Of a stretch of DNA of 64,000 bases, positions 47,020 to 55,152 are shown piece after piece. Each line of letters opens with the position of its first letter. Positions within the stretch are counted from its first letter, which is position 1. This stretch comes from Gemmatimonadota bacterium (lineage in GTDB: Bacteria > Gemmatimonadota > Gemmatimonadetes > Gemmatimonadales > GWC2-71-9): contig JAJCZX010000004.1 of NCBI GenBank assembly GCA_029262195.1, forward strand, positions 124,001 through 188,000, read 5' to 3'. The position numbers and the translations under genes are program-made. The notes beneath the pieces are model-generated. The model did not search any database. It was not told where the DNA came from and was given only the letters and a program-made list of their open reading frames with translations.

Positions 47020-47287
47020 TTTATAAATCCTGTAAAGACCTGTCGTTAACTATGCTTATTTTAATGACTGTACACCTGACGATGGGCCAGGTTCATATGC
47101 AGTGGCGGACCACAGGACTTTATTGAAGGCGCCTGGAGCCTGAAATGGGGCGTGCGGTACAGACTGGACTCCGTTATTTTCCAGACCGGGAAACTTAACC
47201 CTGGCCCTGACCGAATTAGTCAGCTTTTCGTTTGATCGGTGGTCGAATGGCAGGCAAACGAGCATCACGAGAGAGTGGATCGTCGCA

Positions 47288-48757
47288 ATGAGCAACGTTA
47301 AGAAATATGTTCCGTCAGATCGAGCACAAGCCTTTCTCGATACGGTGGAGAGCCCCAAGTACGAACGCAACAACGTCAATGGTTTAAAGCCTTTTCTCGA
47401 CGACCGCGTTTCGGAAAACATGCAGGGTTTTTATTCCCCTGATGAATTGGAAGCACTACGGACCCTCAAAGGGACCGAACGTGACGTGGAAGCCAGGATG
47501 CCGGTCAAGATGACCCAGCACTATTTCGACATGGCGCAGCGGAGCCCGCACCTGAGGCGTTTGGTTAAAGCCACCCCTGACGAGACAAAAAGCCTCGCCG
47601 GCTCGGAAGATCCCGGGTACCAGATGGACTTCAGTCCCGTGGAGGGAATGCTGCACAAATATGAAATCGGTCTCCTCTACGTCATTTCGACCTGCTCGGC
47701 GCACTGTCGGTTTTGTTACAGAGAGGAGTTGATCAGCCGCAAGGAAGTGGAACGACAGGATGGGACGGTCGCGAAGAAGGGCCTGGCCCGGATAGAAGAC
47801 GTTACCGACTACATCATTTCCCACAACCGGATCGTGGATGAAAACGACGGCCGCCACCCCGAAACGGGCCGCGAACGCCTGCGTGAGATTTTGTTGTCCG
47901 GTGGCGACCCGATGGTTTTGCCAAACATCAAGATCGCCGAGTGGCTTTCCGCGCTTGCTGAGGCGGGGATCGAATCCATGCGCATAGGCACTAAGGAAAT
48001 GGCGTTCTTCCCCGACCGTTTCGACGAGTCCTTCCTGTCAATGCTGCGAGGATTCCACGAAACGTACCCTGATGTCGGGCTCCACTTCATGGTGCACTTC
48101 AACCACCCGGACGAGTTCCTCGAAAAAGATTCTACCGGAGAGTACGTCGAAAACCCGAACGGGTCGCTGAAATGGAATGATTCCGCAAAGAGGGCCGTGG
48201 AAGGACTCACGGACCTCGCCTGGGTGACCGTCGAAAATCAGTCACCCATCATCAGTGGCATCAACGACGATGCCGATGCCTTGCGAATCATGCAACGCTC
48301 ATTAAAGCGAGTCGGAGCGGAGAACCATTATTTCTTCTGCGGACGTGACATTGTCGCCCACGAGGCCTTCAATGTCCCGATCGAGACCGCCTGGTTTACG
48401 TTAAACGAATCGCAAAAAGGCCTATCGGGCGTCGAAACACGAGCACGACTTTCGATTACCCATTACAAGGGTAAAACCGAAGTGGCCGCTGTTACCAATG
48501 AGCCGATTCCAGGCCTCGCAGGTTCCGAAAACGGTGTCGTGATTTTCAAGATCCTTCGTAACGCCCTCGGTGCTCCGGATCGCGGCAAGGTTTGCATCGT
48601 GGCACGGAATCCGGAAGCAATCTGGTTTGACGGCTATGCAGATCGGGTATTATTCGACGAAGCTGGCCTGTTTGATTATGATCGGGTAAAGGCTGAGAGA
48701 CTTAAAGCCGCAACATTGCCAACTGCAGTCGACACCGAACACTCCATCGCCCGGTAG
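47288..48757 (+). CDS. KamA-like radical SAM 2,3-aminomutase
   Basis: A 489-residue protein. The radical SAM cluster motif is CSAHCRFC (C136, C140, C143), followed by ILLSGGDPM (201-209) as in lysine 2,3-aminomutases. The PLP-lysine region differs: the usual PGGGGK is replaced by THYKGKTEV with K396 at the aligned place. This marks a divergent branch, so the substrate may not be lysine. Enzymes of the family move an amino group from the alpha to the beta carbon. ATG start at 47288. It heads an operon with a two-subunit CoA-transferase and a class III aminotransferase (gaps 29 bases, overlap 4, gap 26). Confidence 0.88.
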   Translation: MSNVKKYVPSDRAQAFLDTVESPKYERNNVNGLKPFLDDRVSENMQGFYSPDELEALRTLKGTERDVEARMPVKMTQHYFDMAQRSPHLRRLVKATPDETKSLAGSEDPGYQMDFSPVEGMLHKYEIGLLYVISTCSAHCRFCYREELISRKEVERQDGTVAKKGLARIEDVTDYIISHNRIVDENDGRHPETGRERLREILLSGGDPMVLPNIKIAEWLSALAEAGIESMRIGTKEMAFFPDRFDESFLSMLRGFHETYPDVGLHFMVHFNHPDEFLEKDSTGEYVENPNGSLKWNDSAKRAVEGLTDLAWVTVENQSPIISGINDDADALRIMQRSLKRVGAENHYFFCGRDIVAHEAFNVPIETAWFTLNESQKGLSGVETRARLSITHYKGKTEVAAVTNEPIPGLAGSENGVVIFKILRNALGAPDRGKVCIVARNPEAIWFDGYADRVLFDEAGLFDYDRVKAERLKAATLPTAVDTEHSIAR

Positions 48758-48786
48758 AACAATGCAACAATCCGGGTACCGGTAAA

Positions 48787-49497
48787 GTGATCAACAAAAA
48801 AGTTGCGAACGTTGAAGAGGCGGTCGCAGACGTGTTCGATGGTGCAACGGTCATGATAGGCGGATTCGGGGAAGCTGGCAGTCCGATCGAGCTCATCCAT
48901 GCATTGATTGATCAGGGCGCCACTGACCTAACCGTGGTAAACAACAACACCGGCAGCGGTGAGGTGGGACTCGCCGCACTGATTAAAGCTGGCCGCGTTT
49001 CCAAAATGATCTGTTCCTATCCGCGCAGTACCAACTCCACCGTTTTCCCGGACAAGTATCGCAGCGGACACACTGAGTTGGAATTGGTCCCCCAGGGAAC
49101 CCTCGCCGAACGTATTCGTGCCGGTGGCGCAGGGATACCTGCCTTTTACACACCCACTGCAGTCGGGACGCCATTGGGTGAGGGCATGGAGGTCCGGACG
49201 TTCGACGGCCGCCAATACCTCATGGCCTACGGCCTCACCGCCGACTTCGCACTGCTAAAAGGAAAAACAGCCGACTACCACGGCAACGTTGTCTACAACA
49301 AAACGGCCCGTAACTTTGGCCCCCTCATGGCGACGGCTGCGAAGGTCACCATCGTGCAGGCAGCCTCAGTCGTGTCGATCGGTGAACTTGATCCGGAAGT
49401 GATCGTGACACCGGGAATTTTCGTGAAGCGCGTTGTCGCAGTTCCCGACCCCCAACATGAGTCCACTCTGGTTGCCGCAGGGGTTTCTTACCCATGA
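48787..49497 (+). CDS. 3-oxoacid CoA-transferase subunit A (PcaI/AtoD-like)
   Basis: A 236-residue CoA-transferase alpha subunit. GGFGEAGSPIELIHAL is the family glycine motif; ELELVPQGTLAERIRAGGAG and ELDPEVIVTPGIFVKRVV follow. The overall pattern is closest, by eye, to the alpha subunit of 3-oxoadipate:succinyl-CoA transferase, though acetoacetate enzymes are similar. GTG start at 48787. It overlaps subunit B by four bases (ATGA). Role: with subunit B, transfers CoA from succinyl-CoA or acetyl-CoA to a 3-oxo acid. Confidence 0.92.
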   Translation: MINKKVANVEEAVADVFDGATVMIGGFGEAGSPIELIHALIDQGATDLTVVNNNTGSGEVGLAALIKAGRVSKMICSYPRSTNSTVFPDKYRSGHTELELVPQGTLAERIRAGGAGIPAFYTPTAVGTPLGEGMEVRTFDGRQYLMAYGLTADFALLKGKTADYHGNVVYNKTARNFGPLMATAAKVTIVQAASVVSIGELDPEVIVTPGIFVKRVVAVPDPQHESTLVAAGVSYP

Positions 49498-50159
49498 CTG
49501 AACAAAAAGAAATCGTAGGCCTGACTCGCGATCAGATGGCTCAGCGGTGCGCGCTCGATATCCATGATGGCTCCTATGTGAACCTCGGAATCGGCATTCC
49601 AGAATTGGTAGCCGGATACGTTCCAGAAGGCAGAGAAGTTATCTACCACACCGAGAATGGCCTGCTCGGCATGGGCCAGCCACCCGAACCCGGCAAGGGC
49701 AACCCCGAACTGATTAACGCCGGCAAGAAACAGGTCACCGCCAACCCCGGGGCAGCTTACTTTCATCACGCAGATAGCTTCGCGATGATCCGGGGTGGTC
49801 ATCTGGATGTGTGCGTACTCGGCGCTCTTCAGGTCTCACAGACCGGTGATCTTGCCAACTGGTCGACCGGAGCGCCAGGAGCGATTCCGTCGGTAGGCGG
49901 AGCGATGGACCTCATCGCCGGTGTCAAAACCGTTTACGTGATCACCCAACACACCACGCGAGACGGTGAGCCCAAACTCGTGGAGTCTTGCACCTTTCCG
50001 TTAACGGGACTGGGTGTTGTTCATCGGATTTACACCGACCTTGCAGTTATCGATGTCGTCGATGGTCAATTCAAGGTTGTCGAGTTGAGCCCCGGAATCG
50101 ACGTTGACTACGTCCAGCAACGGACTGGCGCCACGCTGATTCCATTGGCTGACACTTAG
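49494..50159 (+). CDS. 3-oxoacid CoA-transferase subunit B (PcaJ/AtoA-like)
   Basis: A 221-residue beta subunit. The catalytic glutamate is E54 in HTENGLLGMG. YVNLGIGIPELVA, GAYFHHADSFAMIRGGHLD and DLANWSTGAPGAIPSVGGAMD are family segments, again most like 3-oxoadipate CoA-transferase. ATG at 49494, translationally coupled to subunit A. In this operon it would activate the beta-keto acid made by the neighbouring aminotransferase. Confidence 0.92.
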   Translation: MTEQKEIVGLTRDQMAQRCALDIHDGSYVNLGIGIPELVAGYVPEGREVIYHTENGLLGMGQPPEPGKGNPELINAGKKQVTANPGAAYFHHADSFAMIRGGHLDVCVLGALQVSQTGDLANWSTGAPGAIPSVGGAMDLIAGVKTVYVITQHTTRDGEPKLVESCTFPLTGLGVVHRIYTDLAVIDVVDGQFKVVELSPGIDVDYVQQRTGATLIPLADT

Positions 50160-50185
50160 AACCCAGTTAGCGGGAGCACGACAAC

Positions 50186-51499
50186 GTGACTGACACACAG
50201 ACACTTTCGGCCAGCGCAAGCCTTTACGAACGGGCACTCAAAATCCTGCCCGGCGGAGTTAGCCGTAACACCGTTCTCCGAAAGCCTCATCCTCTTTACG
50301 CCCACCATGGCACCGGCGCGCGGATAACAGACATCGAAGGTGTCGAGAGAATCGACTTCGCTAACAATATGGCTTCGTTGATTCACGGGCACGCACACCC
50401 AACAGTGGTTGCTGCGGTGACTGAGCAATTACAAAGGGGTACCGCGTTTTCTGAAGGAACCGAAATCGAGGTTCGATTTGCCGAACATCTTGTTAGCAGA
50501 TGCGGTAGCTTCGAAAAACTTCGTTTCGTTAACTCCGGCACTGAAGCTGTGATGAGTTGTTTGAAGGCTGCGCGAGCGTTTACCGGCCGCCCCAAAATTG
50601 CAAAAGTCGAAGGAGCCTACCACGGGCAGTACGATTACGCGGAGGTTAGTCAGAATCCCAACCCCGACAACTGGGGCGATGAAGATGCTCCCAACGCAGT
50701 GCCAGTCGCCCATGGTACGCCACTCAATGCCCTGGCCGACGTTATTGTCATTCCTTACAACGACACCGAACGCGCCCTCGCCCTTCTTGATCAACACAAG
50801 GGTGAAATTGCCTGCGTGCTAATGGACCTGATGTCTCACCGGGTCGGACTTCGACCCGCGGAAGCAGGATTTGTCAAAGCGATGCGGGATTGGACCGAAG
50901 CCGACGGCTCACTGCTGGTGCTGGATGAGGTAATAACGTTTCGATCGGAATACGGCGGTGCCCAGACGTGGTACGACCTCACACCCGATCTCACCGCGAT
51001 GGGCAAGTTCATCGGAGGCGGGTTTCCGGTTGGAGCTCTTGCGGGAAGAGCAGACGTAATGGACGTCATGGACCCTCTGGCAAAGGTCGTCCAGTTCCCT
51101 CACTCTGGCACGTTCAGCGCCAATCCGATTACGATGACCGCAGGCCTGACAACGATGGAGTTATACGACCAGGCAGCCGTGAAGTATATAAACGACATGG
51201 CCGTCCACCTGCGCGAAGGTATCGAAGAGGTGATACACGCGACCGGGGTGAAGGCATGTGTCACCGGCGGAGGATCGCTGCTCCGCATACACGCTCGCGA
51301 AACACCGCCGACCAATTACAGAGAAGCTTTTTGGACGCATGAACAACGCAGCAAACTCACAGGGCTTATCAACCATTTTTTCGCTGCCGGAATCACCATG
51401 ATCAACACCTGCACCGTAGCGATGTCTACTGTTCTCGGCGAGTCGGAGATTGATACCTTACTATCGGCGCTTGAGAGTGGGTTTGCAAAGTGGGAATGA
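50186..51499 (+). CDS. Class III aminotransferase (GSA-like, candidate beta-transaminase)
   Basis: A 437-residue fold-type I PLP enzyme similar to glutamate-1-semialdehyde aminomutases and beta-amino-acid transaminases. NSGTEAVMSCLKAAR binds the phosphate, VLDEVITFR holds D247, and the Schiff-base lysine is K274 in AMGKFIGGGFPVGAL; PHSGTFSANPITM follows. Haem biosynthesis is unlikely given the operon. After an aminomutase, a transaminase acting on the beta-amino group would yield a beta-keto acid. GTG start at 50186, 26 bases after subunit B. Confidence 0.88.
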   Translation: MTDTQTLSASASLYERALKILPGGVSRNTVLRKPHPLYAHHGTGARITDIEGVERIDFANNMASLIHGHAHPTVVAAVTEQLQRGTAFSEGTEIEVRFAEHLVSRCGSFEKLRFVNSGTEAVMSCLKAARAFTGRPKIAKVEGAYHGQYDYAEVSQNPNPDNWGDEDAPNAVPVAHGTPLNALADVIVIPYNDTERALALLDQHKGEIACVLMDLMSHRVGLRPAEAGFVKAMRDWTEADGSLLVLDEVITFRSEYGGAQTWYDLTPDLTAMGKFIGGGFPVGALAGRADVMDVMDPLAKVVQFPHSGTFSANPITMTAGLTTMELYDQAAVKYINDMAVHLREGIEEVIHATGVKACVTGGGSLLRIHARETPPTNYREAFWTHEQRSKLTGLINHFFAAGITMINTCTVAMSTVLGESEIDTLLSALESGFAKWE

Positions 51500-51599
51500 A
51501 GCAACTGAATTGCGAATGGTGAATGGCGACTTGAGAGTCTAGAATGGCCATCGTTCCGAACCTGACTGCCGCCTTCAACCCGTCATAACCCGAGATGCC

Positions 51600-52031
51600 C
51601 TAACCACTTCCAAAGAGAAGAGCTTGCAGTGCGCGCGATCCGAAGAAGACGACCCCGGCGATAATCGGTAGTTGTATCCAGGAATAACTCCGGGATTGCT
51701 TTCGCCACTCTATCTTGCTGATGTCGTCGATGGCTACCACAAAATCGAAGTCCGGCGCGGAGTCATCCTCCCTGTAAGCAGTCCCGGCAATAGCTTTTTC
51801 AGCTAGCCTCGCGTCCTCCAAAACGAACCGGGTCCCTTCCGCAGTAGTTATTCGCACGAGAGACGGTGAATCCGAAGTCATCACCGATTGCGGGTCAGTT
51901 GACTCCCGCTGCCAGGGGTACGGCGTGCGATACAGCGCGGTCCTACTGGGTCCGACACAGGAAGTCAGGCCCAACGCTAGGGCAACAATGAAGAAAACAC
52001 GAGCGTGTAACGATTTGACCACCACAGACAT
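51600..52031 (-). CDS. Lipoprotein of unknown function with C-terminal helix
   Basis: A 143-residue protein with lipobox GLTSC after FFIVALALGL and a short hydrophobic segment near the C-terminus (LPIIAGVVFFGSRALQALLFG). The middle part (VRITTAEGTRFVLEDARL, FDFVVAIDDISKIEWRK) resembles small envelope proteins with an Sm-like beta barrel found in several phyla. No function recognised. Confidence 0.65.
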   Translation of the reverse strand: MSVVVKSLHARVFFIVALALGLTSCVGPSRTALYRTPYPWQRESTDPQSVMTSDSPSLVRITTAEGTRFVLEDARLAEKAIAGTAYREDDSAPDFDFVVAIDDISKIEWRKQSRSYSWIQLPIIAGVVFFGSRALQALLFGSG

Positions 52032-52193
52032 ACCACCAACCCATCCTTTTTGTTATTTGTCGCTGTTGGGGAACTGATCGCAGCAAATTGCAAATCCGAC
52101 ACCTAAAAAGCAAGGTGCCCTGCACACACCAGGGTTCACCTGCGGTTGACCATAGCCGCGCTAAAAACACGGGGAATCTGGGCAACTTGCCAC

Positions 52194-53072
52194 TTACCGA
52201 GGCCTCGTATAGAATAAGCTTGAACCCGCTGGACGCTCCTCTGATCCCTGTTCGAAGGGGCGCGAGAACGAAGCATCATAAACAATGTGGGACCCCATCA
52301 CCGAGTTGCCGTCTTCGGTCATCCTAATGGAAGTGTAGTTGCTTGGAATGATAAGGCCGTCGACTTCTGTGTATTCGTCGATCAAACGATAAATCGATCC
52401 CCGTAGAGTAGAATCCGGCGGTGATGGAAACACTGCCCCCGGTAGATCGGGCATGGCGGCTGTCTGACCGATGCCACGGAGGAGGTCTGTTTCGGGATCA
52501 ACGAACAGTTCGTAGCGACCTCCCCCTTCTTCCCCGAACGTGAGATCGAGAACCACAAGGTCTTCGTAATAGCCAAGTGATTCAGTATTGTCTCGCTGCC
52601 GCAGACGGGCATTTGACGTTTGAGTAAGCCACGGCAAATTCAACATGCTGTAGTGGAAGTACAACAGCCCGGCCGGGCCATCGTTGAAGTTAGGAATATC
52701 GAACCCGTAGCTCTGATACCAGATGTCCGTACCGTCATACCCAATGATCGGTTCATCGGCACCATCATCTGGAAGGAAAACGAACCCCTGGGATGTCTTA
52801 GGTTCAACCGCAACCGAGTAGTGGCGCCAATTGTTGCCGTACTTGCGTCCGTCAATGATCGGCAGTTGCGGTAGGTACATCGCTATCGAAAAAGAAAAAG
52901 AAGGTGCCTCTTCCCAGGGGTTCATACCGCCGTGGGCGGCGATCATTCTCTCGGTAGTCTCACGGGCCTCCCGAGTCGCGTATGTTTGCCCCATGACAGC
53001 GCGCGGTCCCAAAATTGTCAAGGCCACAAAAAGTAAAGCCGATGCAAGTTGATACTTTTTATTCATCTTCAT
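52194..53072 (-). CDS. Secreted protein of unknown function, LolA-like fold suspected
   Basis: About 292 residues after the ATG at 53072 (MKMNKKYQLASALLFVALTI begins a signal peptide; the in-frame extension to 53273 is unlike protein). AHGGMNPWEEAPSFSFSIAM, IGYDGTDIWYQS, ELFVDPETDLLRGI and EVDGLIIPSNYTSIRM follow the order of LolA/outer-membrane lipoprotein-sorting-like half-barrels. No specific family identified. Confidence 0.7.
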   Translation of the reverse strand: MKMNKKYQLASALLFVALTILGPRAVMGQTYATREARETTERMIAAHGGMNPWEEAPSFSFSIAMYLPQLPIIDGRKYGNNWRHYSVAVEPKTSQGFVFLPDDGADEPIIGYDGTDIWYQSYGFDIPNFNDGPAGLLYFHYSMLNLPWLTQTSNARLRQRDNTESLGYYEDLVVLDLTFGEEGGGRYELFVDPETDLLRGIGQTAAMPDLPGAVFPSPPDSTLRGSIYRLIDEYTEVDGLIIPSNYTSIRMTEDGNSVMGSHIVYDASFSRPFEQGSEERPAGSSLFYTRPR

Positions 53073-53218
53073 TGCAATCCCGTCGCCGCTGTGAACGCGT
53101 CCGTTTAGGATGCAGCGAAAAGCCCAACGGCACATAACGCGAGCTTCTAAACTGGGGGGCAAGCCAGGTTCCGCGAACAAAGTTAGGAGGTTGTTAGGTT
53201 TCACATTGAACCAGCCTC

Positions 53219-53700
53219 TCAGTCGTTTTGCCGAGGGCGGTCGGTGGCACGGTCGACGCGGCGGTCCAAGCAATTGACAATTTCGAACCTGTCGCTCGAA
53301 TTCCGTTCGGCGCCCGTGGCCGCCATGTCGTGGTTATAGGCGACGTAGCTTGTTACGAAAGCGCCGCCAGCAATGAACGGCCCGGCGACGGCTCCGCCGC
53401 ACCAAACTTAGGCAACACGATTTGCCAACGGGGAATCGGTGAAAGGGTAAGATTCGCCAGCGTACGATCTTCCACCTCATTGGCGAAGGCTACACTTGCA
53501 ATGGCAACAATGATCAGCGGCGCGATCGACCCTGCAAACATCGTGTTGATCACAACCATCTCGAAGTCCGCCACCGAAGGGGATGTCGCGTCTAAGAACA
53601 TCGCTGTAAAAAGGACCGGCCCGACAGAGAGCAAGGCCATTATCGTCATGCGCCATTTACCCGACAACTGTCTCAACGTAAGTGCAAAAACCGAATTCAT
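53219..53700 (-). pseudogene. ABC-2 type permease remnant
   Basis: The 5' part (MNSVFALTLRQLSGKWRMTI to LTLSPIPRWQIVLPKFGAA) is the N-terminal half of an ABC-2 permease. The frame then shifts near 53404 and the other frame continues GAVAGPFIAGGAFVTSYVAYNHD before degenerating into non-membrane sequence and stopping at 53219. At least two helices of the usual six are lost. It follows the ATPase remnant by two bases. Confidence 0.7.
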
Positions 53701-53702
53701 AA

Positions 53703-54307
53703 CTATCGCTCCACCAGGTAACCGAACACGCTTTCGAGAGAATCGTCCAACGGCTCCACCCGGCGCAAAGTTATTGAAGCATCCCGAGCAAGCCGAGGTA
53801 GCTCGACCTGGAGATCCCTGACGTTGCGGCTCAAAACGACTATGGCCGCATCGGGATCCACGTTTACCGCGTCGACCGATTCAAGCCCGATAACCGAAGC
53901 GGCCAGTTTGCCATTCACTATGAGTAGGACAGTTTCGGCAATCTGCTCCACCTCTTCGAGGATATGGGATGAGAGGACAATCGTGCGACCGTCCTCTGCC
54001 AGTTGACGTAACAGGTTTTGGAAATGAAATCGCTGCCGTGGTCAGCCCCGTTCAGCGGCTCGTCGAGAATGAGAACGTCAGGATCGTGAACCAGTGTGGC
54101 GGCCAGCCGCATTCGCTGTCGCATTCCCCTCGAGTAGGTACCCATGGGCCGGTCGGCAGCATCGGTAAGATCGACCAGTGCAATCGCGCGTTCGGTCGCG
54201 GCGTCAAGGTCGGGCACCCCTCTTATGTGCCCCATCATTCTCACAAAATCACGCCCCGTCATGAAGGTGTAGGCCGTCTCATGTTCCGACATGACGCCAC
54301 CGACCAC
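53703..54307 (-). pseudogene. ABC transporter ATPase remnant (no Walker A, frameshifted)
   Basis: The reading begins at about residue 85 of an ATP-binding cassette (ETAYTFMTGRDFVRMMGHIRGV), has the signature YSRGMRQRMRLAATLVHDPD and Walker B VLILDEPLNGAD, then shifts frame near 54025. The second frame carries LLRQLAEDGRTIVLSSHILEEVEQIA with the switch histidine. The first ~85 codons including Walker A are absent; the DUF427 gene starts 18 bases away in the opposite direction. With the broken permease this is a dead exporter operon. Confidence 0.8.
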
Positions 54308-54324
54308 TTGCCGAAAGGAAACTT

Positions 54325-54762
54325 ATGAGCGACGGGACCTATACCATGGTGGAGCGACGAAAAGCCAGCCCCAACGGCGCCGGGCACTACCATATTTCAG
54401 ACCACTACCCCTACAGGGTCCGCGTTTCAATAAACGATCAGGAAGTGGCATCGACCTCCAATGCCATTATCCTGAAAGAGGTTGGCAAATCCGTTTACAA
54501 CCCGGGCTTCTACATACCCGCCGAGGACGTGAAGAAAGATCTCTTCAAACTCGAATCAGGGTTCACAACACATTGCCCCATCAAGGGCGAAGCATCCTAC
54601 TGGGGATTCGTCGGTGGACCCGAACCGATCGAACGAGTTGCCTGGAGCTATGAAGCGCCACTGGAGTATTCCGCCATGATCGCCAAACACCTGGGCTTCG
54701 ACCAGAGATTCGCAACAATCGAGATCAGCCCCGCCTCCAGTTTGGGAAACACCATGCCGTAG
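54325..54762 (+). CDS. DUF427 family protein
   Basis: A 145-residue protein with the DUF427 pattern: VSINDQEVASTSNAIILKE, GFYIPAEDVKKDLFK, the conserved THCPIKGEASYWG and AWSYEAPLEYSAMIAKHLGFD. The family is widespread and uncharacterised, with a small beta fold. ATG at 54325 has AAAGGAAA upstream. Divergent from the ABC remnant. Confidence 0.9.
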   Translation: MSDGTYTMVERRKASPNGAGHYHISDHYPYRVRVSINDQEVASTSNAIILKEVGKSVYNPGFYIPAEDVKKDLFKLESGFTTHCPIKGEASYWGFVGGPEPIERVAWSYEAPLEYSAMIAKHLGFDQRFATIEISPASSLGNTMP

Positions 54763-54898
54763 ACCGACAGGCTTCTTTATTGTGGATCATCTTAGGACGC
54801 CCCTGAGAGGGGCAAGGCGCCGGCTAGCAAACGAGCCCAGCGACTCTGCTGGTCGCGATTGCGATGAGCAACAGGCAGGAACTCAGCTGTGGCGACCA

Positions 54899-54966
54899 AG
54901 GTCGCCGGAAACGTTTTTACGTCGTCTCAGCGGCGACCGCCGAGTAGCGACTTTTAGTCGCATCCT
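54899..54966 (-). repeat. Two-hairpin repeat R, copy A
   Basis: On the minus strand: stem GCGACT-AAA-AGTCGC, then TACTCGGC, then an 8-bp stem GGTCGCCG ... CGGCGACC enclosing ACGTAAAAACGT. A second copy lies at 58102-58170. The pattern of hairpin, CTCGGC tag and second hairpin matches the REP elements near the RAYT gene at 9.4-10.3 kb. This copy directly follows kinase-leader remnant A. The remaining gene-free DNA in 54763-54898 shows only scattered G/C-rich dyads. Confidence 0.7.
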
Positions 54967-55063
54967 AAATCCTAAACAGTGCCCATCCTCCCTCGCCGAA
55001 GCGCGAAAGAATTTTGTATCTGTCGGCCAGGGCCGTCGAGAGGCGTTCGGTGGGTTCAGGCAT
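54965..55063 (-). pseudogene. Kinase 5'-end remnant K, copy A
   Basis: A 32-codon frame from ATG at 55063 reads MPEPTERLSTALADRYKIL, then SRFGEGGWALFRI and stop. This is the beginning of a Hanks-type Ser/Thr kinase up to the glycine loop (GEGG), cut off before the lysine. Three more copies of the leader occur at 58.1, 59.1 and 59.9 kb, all on the same strand. It lies 90 bases downstream of the aspartoacylase-like gene; those 90 bases contain nothing recognised. Confidence 0.65.
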
Positions 55064-55152
55064 AGATCAAAGTGGGAGGCCAAAACGCAAAGACGGAAGG
55101 TTCGAAGCACCGTTCCAAACAACCTGGCGTTAGGTCTTCGGTGCTCCAGGTT

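Noticed and set aside
47056-47421. 121-codon minus-strand frame overlapping the aminomutase start
   Set aside because: Overlaps a well-supported gene and its own upstream region; no ribosome site and no family pattern.
47288-51499. Canonical lysine fermentation cluster
   Set aside because: KamD/KamE, Kdd, Kce and Kal are absent and the CoA-transferase is more PcaIJ-like.
50186-51499. Glutamate-1-semialdehyde aminomutase for haem synthesis
   Set aside because: The fold is shared, but operon context and sequence around VLDEVITFR look more like beta-transaminases; function left open.
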